Shown: positions 1-4,958 of the stretch, piece after piece | Position numbering within the stretch: the first letter of the stretch is position 1 | Layout: the number at the start of each line of letters is the position of its first letter | Assembly (NCBI GenBank): GCA_049276515.1 | Contig: JBASWO010000178.1 | Location: 1 to 13,257 of the forward strand | DNA from: JAATFY01 sp049276515 | GTDB taxonomy: Bacteria; Pseudomonadota; Alphaproteobacteria; UBA9219 | Direction of reading: 5' to 3' | Length of the DNA: 13,257 nucleotides | Notes under the pieces: generated by a model | What the model was told of the DNA's origin: nothing | What the model saw: the letters and a program-made list of their open reading frames with translations, nothing else | Databases searched by the model: none | Made by a program: the position numbers and the translations under genes

Positions 1-30
1 GTCTTTACCCCAGCGACAGGCAAAAAATGA
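1..30 (+). CDS. 3' end of an upstream gene (partial, unidentified)
   Basis: Frame 1 is open from the first base and ends in TGA at 28-30, giving a C-terminal tail of VFTPATGKK. Its stop overlaps the ATG of the next gene (27-29) as ATGA, the usual arrangement for translationally coupled operon genes. Nine codons are too few to identify the product. If the neighbour is a DotB-type ATPase, a DotC/TraI-like protein would be one guess, because dotC precedes dotB in Legionella, but nothing in these residues shows it. The other two forward frames are also open here, so the call rests only on the overlap geometry. Confidence 0.35.
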   Translation, partial: VFTPATGKK

Positions 31-1061
31 CCATCAATATGACGCTGCCTGCCAATGAGATTAATGACGCGGCTTCTGAGAAGAGTAATAGTCTTCGCGA
101 TACGCCCTTTATGGATTTATATGTGCGTATTGATGCCGCTGGCTTAGGTCAGGCGCGTTATCGTACGCCCGGTCGTGATTACACCAACAATTGGAGCCGT
201 ATACTTCCGGATCGTTTTCGTCCCGATAGTATGACGATTGCCAAGAAGCTCCGTGAAAATCTTGATAATCCAGATTCTGCCTTTGAATATGATGGCATGC
301 GTTTTCGCCAATCTTATCAGCGTTTGGCGAATGGTCAGGAATGGGTCATTCTGCGTCGCATCAGCTCGCGCGTACCAACGCTCGAAGAATTATCTTTCGC
401 ACCCCATATCTGTGATCACTTGCGTCGTCTTGGACAGCGCGATGGTTTGATTTTGATTTCAGGACCAACGGGTCACGGTAAAACAACGACGTCTTTCGCA
501 CTCTTGGCCGATTATCTTAAACGCTTTGGCGGTGTTGGCATTACAGTTGAAGATCCTGTTGAATATATGTTGGATGGCCCGGTTGGCGATTATGGATATT
601 GTTATCAGGTCCAAGTTGATCGCGATGAAGATTGGGCAACACCTCTTAAGCGCGCTTTGCGTTGGACGCCACGCTATCTTCTGGTTGGCGAAGTGCGCTC
701 ACCGCGTGCGGCCGAACAGATTTTACGTGCTGCTACAACAGGCCATTTAGTCATCACAACCATCCATGCGGGTTCAGTTGAAGAAAGTTTCATGGGTCTC
801 ATGCATTTGGCAGAACAAAGTATCGGCCATGCCGCCAATTATATGTTGGCGCAAGGTTTAACCGCGGCATGGCACCAAACGTTGAGTTCATCGGGTCCTT
901 TCTTGCGGTATGTCTTTACCGAAGAAAACAATAATGGTGATCCCGTACGTTCACTGATCCGCGAAAACAAGGTCGGTATGGTCAATAGCTATATTGATCG
1001 TCAAGCAGCGCGCATGGATGTTCAGCGCGGTGTTGATCCCGTTAAAGGCAAGCGCTTCTAA
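27..1061 (+). CDS. PilT/DotB-type secretion or pilus ATPase
   Basis: A 344-residue hexameric ATPase of the T2SS/T4P/T4SS superfamily, which would power a pilus or secretion machine from the cytoplasmic face of the inner membrane. Visible motifs are Walker A GPTGHGKTT (residues 146-154), Asp box ITVEDPVEY (172-180), Walker B region LLVGEVR (218-224) and His box TGHLVITTIHAGS (238-250). The C-terminal part contains SLIREN (309-314), resembling the AIRNLIRE motif of PilT retraction ATPases, which favours PilT/DotB over GspE. About 115 residues precede the nucleotide-binding core and do not obviously match the usual PilT or DotB N-domain. The start at 27 has ACAGG at 16-20 with a 6-base spacer. 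The frame is open to the window edge, so a slightly earlier start is possible. No other pilus or secretion gene follows, so any partner genes lie to the left. The family is sure; the exact system is not. Confidence 0.87.
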   Translation: MTINMTLPANEINDAASEKSNSLRDTPFMDLYVRIDAAGLGQARYRTPGRDYTNNWSRILPDRFRPDSMTIAKKLRENLDNPDSAFEYDGMRFRQSYQRLANGQEWVILRRISSRVPTLEELSFAPHICDHLRRLGQRDGLILISGPTGHGKTTTSFALLADYLKRFGGVGITVEDPVEYMLDGPVGDYGYCYQVQVDRDEDWATPLKRALRWTPRYLLVGEVRSPRAAEQILRAATTGHLVITTIHAGSVEESFMGLMHLAEQSIGHAANYMLAQGLTAAWHQTLSSSGPFLRYVFTEENNNGDPVRSLIRENKVGMVNSYIDRQAARMDVQRGVDPVKGKRF

Positions 1062-1078
1062 GCTGTTTTTAAGCGTTT
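1050..1078. terminator. Weak bidirectional hairpin at a convergent junction
   Basis: AAGCGCTT (1050-1057) can pair with AAGCGTTT (1071-1078): eight pairs with one G-U and a 13-base loop. It covers the 4-base overlap of two convergent stop codons (1058-1061). On the plus strand the stem is followed by only a short T stretch, and part of the T run is in the loop, so it is a poor intrinsic terminator by shape. The location between convergent genes is the main support. Confidence 0.3.
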
Positions 1079-1972
1079 TGCGATTTCCGCACGCATCTGT
1101 GCAAAGAAATCCTTGTGATCTTTATGTAGCTGCCACGGATCATTCGTGAAGAAGGATTGCAGGCGCTCAAAAGATTTGGCGTCAAGATTGGCTACATCAA
1201 ACAAAGCTACATCATTCATCAGATATTGCTGTGCCCAATCTTTGGGTGAGGCAAAGTAGGTTGCAACTTCTGTAAGCGTGCCGCTATCAATCAAGCCTTG
1301 CGCTTTTGATTTCTCAAAAAAGCCTACATCAACGCTATTGAGGGCGATGGTCTTCTGGCCATGCTCTTTAAGGCGCTGCATGCCGTTGGTGCCACGACTG
1401 TTGATGCAAAGTGTTCCTCTATAACTAAGCTTTGCCTGCTCAAGGATGGGGAACCATAGGTCAAAATAACTCGCGGCATTGTTGATAAGATCGGCAACAT
1501 GCAAAGCCTTTTCACCTGCTTTGAGAGGCTGTGCGCAATAGGTGTTATGATTTTTAAATAAATAGACATGGCGCGCGCCAATCGCTTGGGCGAAGGGAAT
1601 AGAAAATAACCAGTCGCGACGCTCGCCTCCCGATACAACATCAAAGCTACCAGCAGGAAATTCAGTTTTTGCAACTTGGATCATAGCGGTAATAACACTT
1701 TGATACATGGCGCTGTTTTTATAGGCAGCGAGCACGGCCTGCTCGACTTTCTGTGCTCGTGCTGCGGGGTCTGCTATGGATGCAACCGTCTCTGTGATCA
1801 GCTTGAGAAGTTGAGCAGATGTTTCTGGCCCTATGGCTAATTCCGTATTTACATAAAAAGGACCTGGGACACTGGCGGCGTACCAGAAAACGGGCCCCGT
1901 TTTACGGTTCCATATGGAAACGGCCTTCGTCTCATGGATCAATTTCAGTAAGGTGTCTTGTGAATCACTCAT
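1058..1972 (-). CDS. Orotate-phosphoribosyltransferase-like protein with degenerate PRPP loop
   Basis: Predicted 304-residue soluble protein. The order of segments follows a type I phosphoribosyltransferase of the PyrE kind. There is an N-terminal SVPGPFYVNTELAIG segment (34-48). DVVSGGERRD then leads into IPFAQAIGARHVYLFK (111-140), matching the substrate-binding and lysine region. A strand-loop VADLINNAASY (159-169) sits where PyrE carries its PRPP loop (acidic pair, then TTGGS), and LCINSRGT (188-195) follows. The loop lacks the first acidic residue and both threonines, so ordinary PRPP chemistry is doubtful. The protein is also much longer than typical PyrE (about 215 residues), with an extra C-terminal region. 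I chose the start at 1972 (MSDSQD) because GAGG precedes it by 5 bases. An in-frame ATG at 2008 adds 12 residues but has no ribosome binding site and leaves almost no room for a promoter. Function unknown: possibly a regulatory or nucleotide-binding PRTase relative. Confidence 0.72.
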   Translation of the reverse strand: MSDSQDTLLKLIHETKAVSIWNRKTGPVFWYAASVPGPFYVNTELAIGPETSAQLLKLITETVASIADPAARAQKVEQAVLAAYKNSAMYQSVITAMIQVAKTEFPAGSFDVVSGGERRDWLFSIPFAQAIGARHVYLFKNHNTYCAQPLKAGEKALHVADLINNAASYFDLWFPILEQAKLSYRGTLCINSRGTNGMQRLKEHGQKTIALNSVDVGFFEKSKAQGLIDSGTLTEVATYFASPKDWAQQYLMNDVALFDVANLDAKSFERLQSFFTNDPWQLHKDHKDFFAQMRAEIAKRLKTA

Positions 1973-2037
1973 CTTGCCTCTCGCCGCACGCAAGGAATGT
2001 GATAACATTGCGCTGGTTAAATGGAAGAGGTGATTTC

Positions 2038-2964
2038 ATGGCTCAATTTCCGCCAAGCCTGAAAAAGGGCGGCACTATCGGTATTGTAGCACCCGCCTGC
2101 CATGCGCGCAGTGATTGGAATAAAAAAGGTAGGGCTCTACTAGAAAAACAGGGCTACCAGGTGGTTTTTCACGCTCAAAATAAGCTACGTGATGGTCAAT
2201 TGGGTGGACCTGACAAAGCCCGCGCGAAGGCACTTTTAGATATGTTTTCAGATCCGCGTATTGATGCCATTTTTTGTGCTCGTGGTGGTAACGGCTCTAT
2301 TCGTTTACTTGATAAGCTTGATTACAAAAAGATCAAACGCCATCCCAAACCTTTGGTTGGTTTTTCCGACATCACCCTTTTACTGCAATCGATTACAAAG
2401 CGCTGTGGGTTTGTCACTTATCATGGTCCCATGATGTGGAACTTTGCTCACAAGCATGATCCTAGAACTTTAACGGATCTCTTGAAATTATTATCGGGTG
2501 GAAAAAAAAGATCACAATCCTTCAAAGTTAAAACGGAGCGTCCTGGTCACGCCAAAGGTATTTTGGTGGGTGGTAATATTGCTTTGCTGCAATCTCTGAT
2601 TGGCACAGCCAATGATTGGTCAGGCAAAGGGTCTATTCTCTTTCTTGAAGATACGGATGAACCGCTTTATCGGCTCGATCGCATGTTGCGGCATATGATG
2701 CAGGCTGGAAAGTTCAAGGGCGTTAAGGCGGTTCTTGTTGGTGAGATGACGAATATAAGTGACGGTGAATCCGGCCATGTGCGTAAGGGCGACAAACCTT
2801 ATGGCAAAAGTTTGCGACAGATTATTCTTGATGTTGTGCCAGAAAATATACCGCTCTGCTTTGATTTCCCCTGTGGGCATGGCGAGTATCTAACAACTCT
2901 GCCGGTTGGTGCACGCACAACGCTCACGCTCTCAAAGGGTAAGGCTAAACTCAGCTTTAGCTAA
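2038..2964 (+). CDS. ldcA: LD-carboxypeptidase (muramoyltetrapeptide carboxypeptidase, family S66)
   Basis: 308-residue cytoplasmic serine peptidase that removes the terminal D-alanine from L,D-linked murein tetrapeptides during peptidoglycan recycling. The S66 Ser-Glu-His triad is visible: nucleophile Ser110 in GFSDITLLL, Glu204 in FLEDTDEP, and His281 in CGHGEYLTTLPVG. ARGGNGSIRLL (81-91) matches the conserved RGGxG segment after the N-terminal domain, and IGIVAPA (14-20) is the usual N-terminal strand. Length fits the family, and no signal peptide is seen, as expected. The start at 2038 is set by AGAGG 7-8 bases upstream. The frame is open back to 1819, but that stretch runs antisense through the neighbouring gene and adds nothing family-like. 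The gene is divergent from the PRTase-like gene (65-base gap) and its stop overlaps the convergent hydrolase gene. Confidence 0.93.
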   Translation: MAQFPPSLKKGGTIGIVAPACHARSDWNKKGRALLEKQGYQVVFHAQNKLRDGQLGGPDKARAKALLDMFSDPRIDAIFCARGGNGSIRLLDKLDYKKIKRHPKPLVGFSDITLLLQSITKRCGFVTYHGPMMWNFAHKHDPRTLTDLLKLLSGGKKRSQSFKVKTERPGHAKGILVGGNIALLQSLIGTANDWSGKGSILFLEDTDEPLYRLDRMLRHMMQAGKFKGVKAVLVGEMTNISDGESGHVRKGDKPYGKSLRQIILDVVPENIPLCFDFPCGHGEYLTTLPVGARTTLTLSKGKAKLSFS

Positions 2965-2974
2965 ATTTGAGTTT
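2947..2974. terminator. Near-perfect palindrome over convergent stop codons
   Basis: AAACTCA (2947-2953) pairs with TGAGTTT (2968-2974), and the centre TTTAGCTAAA (2956-2965) is itself a perfect palindrome. Across the whole 28 bases only 2955/2966 fails to pair and 2954/2967 is a G-T. The stop codons of both convergent genes (2962-2964 on plus, 2957-2959 on minus) lie inside it. T runs (2972-2975 on plus, the complement of 2947-2949 on minus) close both arms, so it reads as a terminator shared by both directions. The T tracts are short, so efficiency is uncertain. Confidence 0.6.
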
Positions 2975-3892
2975 TGCTAGAAACGCATCGATATGTTTCC
3001 AGGCTTCAAGACGGTATAAATCTGTCTCATTCATAATATCGTGATAGGCATGTGGAATAACAATATTCTGAGCGCGTGGCATGCGCTTAATGACGCGGCT
3101 TAATTCCTCAGCGGGTGTTACGCGATCAGCGCTACCGACGATGTTTAAGAGAGGCAGATCAAGATGTTCAAAATAGCGCCGCTGCTGAATGTGATGCATG
3201 GATTTGAGGGCAGCATCCAGCCACCCCCACGTTACGCCAGATACTGTTAAATCTGGATGTGCTTTAAAATATTTCTCCATAATCGCGAAGCGATCGGGAT
3301 CATGGGTGAGGGGATTGGTTTTAAAATCATAATCAGGCGGACCGTAATCATGCTGTGCGGGAGCATAATCAGCGCCATGGCCCAATTTGACGGCTGTCCA
3401 GCTCATACCGCGTGCAACCGTATGGGCAGGCAGGGTAGCTAAAGCCAACATGGGTGCCGTCAAAAGAACACCTTTAACAGCATCACACATCTGTTTCTCA
3501 ACCAGCCATCGGAGAATGAGATGGCCACCCATGGAATGTCCGCTAACAAAAAGGGGGCCGGTCTGGCAGGGGCGAACGACTTTTTCATAGAATGCATGGA
3601 GATCTTGAATATGCGTATCAAAAGTAATCGCATGATCGCGTTGGCGGCGGGCACCTGTGAGCAAGCGATCGGATAATCCCTGACCACGCCACTCAACAAT
3701 AATCAGGCGGAAATTACGTTGTAAAAACTCTTCGCCTAATTCAGCAAATTTCTTTTCAATAAATTCACGACGACCGGGTGTGATTAAAAGTGTGGCGTGC
3801 GCTTTTTCAGGCTCAAATAACGCATAGCGCATGCGCTTTGCATCGCCGAGATCAAAAAATTTACTGTTGGGAAGTAAAGCGGGAGAGGACAT
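2957..3892 (-). CDS. Alpha/beta hydrolase, lysophospholipase/monoacylglycerol-lipase type
   Basis: 311-residue serine hydrolase of the Hydrolase_4 (PldB-like) group, expected to cleave lysophospholipids, monoacylglycerols or similar esters. The nucleophile elbow GHSMGG has Ser120, the acid is probably Asp256 in VGSADRVTP, and the base is His284 in HAYHDIMNE. RREFIEKKFAELG (41-53) and VEWRGQGLSDR (66-76) are the early conserved blocks of this group. A cap region lies between about 150 and 245. No signal peptide or lipobox is seen, so it is probably cytoplasmic or loosely membrane associated. No good Shine-Dalgarno precedes the ATG. The gene is divergent from ribF (57-base gap) and convergent with ldcA (8-base overlap). 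The fold and triad are sure; the natural substrate is not. Confidence 0.88.
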   Translation of the reverse strand: MSSPALLPNSKFFDLGDAKRMRYALFEPEKAHATLLITPGRREFIEKKFAELGEEFLQRNFRLIIVEWRGQGLSDRLLTGARRQRDHAITFDTHIQDLHAFYEKVVRPCQTGPLFVSGHSMGGHLILRWLVEKQMCDAVKGVLLTAPMLALATLPAHTVARGMSWTAVKLGHGADYAPAQHDYGPPDYDFKTNPLTHDPDRFAIMEKYFKAHPDLTVSGVTWGWLDAALKSMHHIQQRRYFEHLDLPLLNIVGSADRVTPAEELSRVIKRMPRAQNIVIPHAYHDIMNETDLYRLEAWKHIDAFLAKLKFS

Positions 3893-3899
3893 GGGCTGT

Positions 3900-3928
3900 A
3901 AGTTAAAGGAGTCCTTGTGATTTGTCAG
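3900..3928 (-). promoter_or_regulatory. Possible promoter for the hydrolase gene
   Basis: On the minus strand CTGACA (complement of 3923-3928) lies 17 bases before TAACTT (complement of 3900-3905). The -35 box matches the sigma-70 consensus at 5 of 6 positions but the -10 only at 3 of 6. The implied transcription start is at or just before the ATG, giving almost no leader. The -35 falls inside the spacer of the opposing ribF promoter candidate, so the two would compete. Confidence 0.25.
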
Positions 3929-3944
3929 TATTTCTTCGTATCAT
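3915..3944 (+). promoter_or_regulatory. Candidate sigma-70 promoter of ribF, giving a near-leaderless mRNA
   Basis: TTGTGA (3915-3920, 4/6 to consensus) is followed after 18 bases by TATCAT (3939-3944, 5/6). Counting the usual 6-7 bases from the -10 box puts the first transcribed base at about 3950-3951, on the ribF ATG. The same -35 hexamer recurs before ileS. This is pattern matching only, since housekeeping promoters of this organism are unknown. Confidence 0.42.
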
Positions 3945-3949
3945 AAGCT

Positions 3950-4891
3950 ATGTCTACGGCACCTTTATCCTCTCATCCGCAAGCTGCGCCTCTCAAAGGC
4001 GGTGTTATTGCTTTGGGCAATTTTGATGGCGTACATCGTGGTCATCAGGCTGTTGTAAAAACGGCCATAGATAAAGCGCAGGGTATGGGTGTGCCCTCCT
4101 GTGTCTTGACGCTTGAGCCGCATCCACGCTCGGTCTTTAAACCCAACATTCCACCTTTTCGTTTAACGCCTGAGGCTACCAAAATTCGTCTTTTGAGGAG
4201 TCTTGGTATCGATAATGTGATTGTTCTTCCTTTTACTAAAGAATTTTCCATGCTTGATCCACGCGTCTTTGTCGAAAAGATTTTAATGGAAGATTGTGGT
4301 GCACAACACATTATTGCTGGTTTTGATTTTGTTTTTGGTCATGACCGGGGCGGCAATATGCAAAATCTCCGCAGCTGGTTAGCGCCACATAATATAGGGG
4401 TGACAGAGGTCACGCCTTTTCGTGATGTCAAAGGCGAGGTGATGTCTTCATCGCGTACACGCGAGGCTTTGCAGGCGGGTGATCTGAAAACAGCTGAAAA
4501 TATTCTCGGCCGCCCGTGGGCCATTTGCGGGGTTATCCAACCGGGAGCGCAGCGTGGTCGAGAGCTCAGTGTGCCGACAGCCAATATTAGCTTGGGAGAG
4601 CATTTACGTCCTCGCTTTGGCGTCTATGCCGTGAATGCAGGTCCTGTTGGTCAGTCCAGTCGCTATCAAGGTGTTGCCAATATTGGCATCCGTCCAACCG
4701 TGGATGGCAAAACCGAGCTTTTAGAGTTTCATCTTTTCAATTTTGATGGCGATATTTATGGGCAGGACTGGCAGGTTGAATTGATCGATTTTATACGCCC
4801 AGAACAGGCCTTTTCTGACCTCGAGGCCCTCCGCCAGCAAATCATGCTGGATATTGAGAGTGCAAAGGCACGTCTCGCCGCTATTCGCTAA
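3950..4891 (+). CDS. ribF: Bifunctional riboflavin kinase / FAD synthetase
   Basis: 313-residue cytoplasmic enzyme that phosphorylates riboflavin to FMN and adenylylates FMN to FAD. The N-terminal nucleotidyltransferase domain shows GNFDGVHRGH (23-32) and AGFDFVFGHDRGG (123-135), ending in SSSRTREAL (167-174) and LGRPW (186-190). The C-terminal kinase domain shows GRELSVPTANI (203-213, with the PTAN motif 209-212), FGVYAV (223-228), ANIGIRPTV (243-251) and Glu259 in LEFHLFNFDGDIYG. The start is fixed: TAA at 3944-3946 lies in frame just 3 bases upstream, and the only later candidate start codon before the GNFDG motif is a TTG one residue away. No Shine-Dalgarno fits this ATG. AAGGAG at 3906-3911 is 38 bases away and instead fits a 9-codon GTG frame ending at that TAA. 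No FMN riboswitch is apparent in the 57-base upstream gap. ileS follows after 67 bases, a common pairing. Confidence 0.96.
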   Translation: MSTAPLSSHPQAAPLKGGVIALGNFDGVHRGHQAVVKTAIDKAQGMGVPSCVLTLEPHPRSVFKPNIPPFRLTPEATKIRLLRSLGIDNVIVLPFTKEFSMLDPRVFVEKILMEDCGAQHIIAGFDFVFGHDRGGNMQNLRSWLAPHNIGVTEVTPFRDVKGEVMSSSRTREALQAGDLKTAENILGRPWAICGVIQPGAQRGRELSVPTANISLGEHLRPRFGVYAVNAGPVGQSSRYQGVANIGIRPTVDGKTELLEFHLFNFDGDIYGQDWQVELIDFIRPEQAFSDLEALRQQIMLDIESAKARLAAIR

Positions 4892-4899
4892 AACGCCGC

Positions 4900-4928
4900 T
4901 TGTGAGATGCAAGGTAGACCAGTATCTT
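4900..4928 (+). promoter_or_regulatory. Candidate sigma-70 promoter of the ileS operon
   Basis: TTGTGA (4900-4905) and TATCTT (4923-4928) are 17 bases apart, each matching consensus at 4 of 6 positions, in the 67-base gap after ribF. The transcription start would be near 4935, leaving a leader of about 24 bases that contains the AGGTG ribosome binding site. It could let ileS and the genes behind it be transcribed apart from ribF. Confidence 0.38.
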
Positions 4929-4958
4929 AGCCTCACTTCTTAATCAGGTGCCTTAAAG

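Noticed and set aside
1973..2008. Twelve-residue N-terminal extension of the PRTase-like protein
   Set aside because: The ATG at 2008 lacks a ribosome binding site, while the ATG at 1972 has GAGG at the right distance. The extension would also consume the divergent promoter region.
1819..2037. N-terminal extension of the ldcA frame (73 residues)
   Set aside because: It runs antisense through the start of the PRTase-like gene and has no S66-like sequence. A good ribosome binding site points to 2038.
3893..3949. FMN riboswitch ahead of ribF
   Set aside because: The gap is only 57 bases, far too short for the RFN element, and none of its conserved helices is visible.
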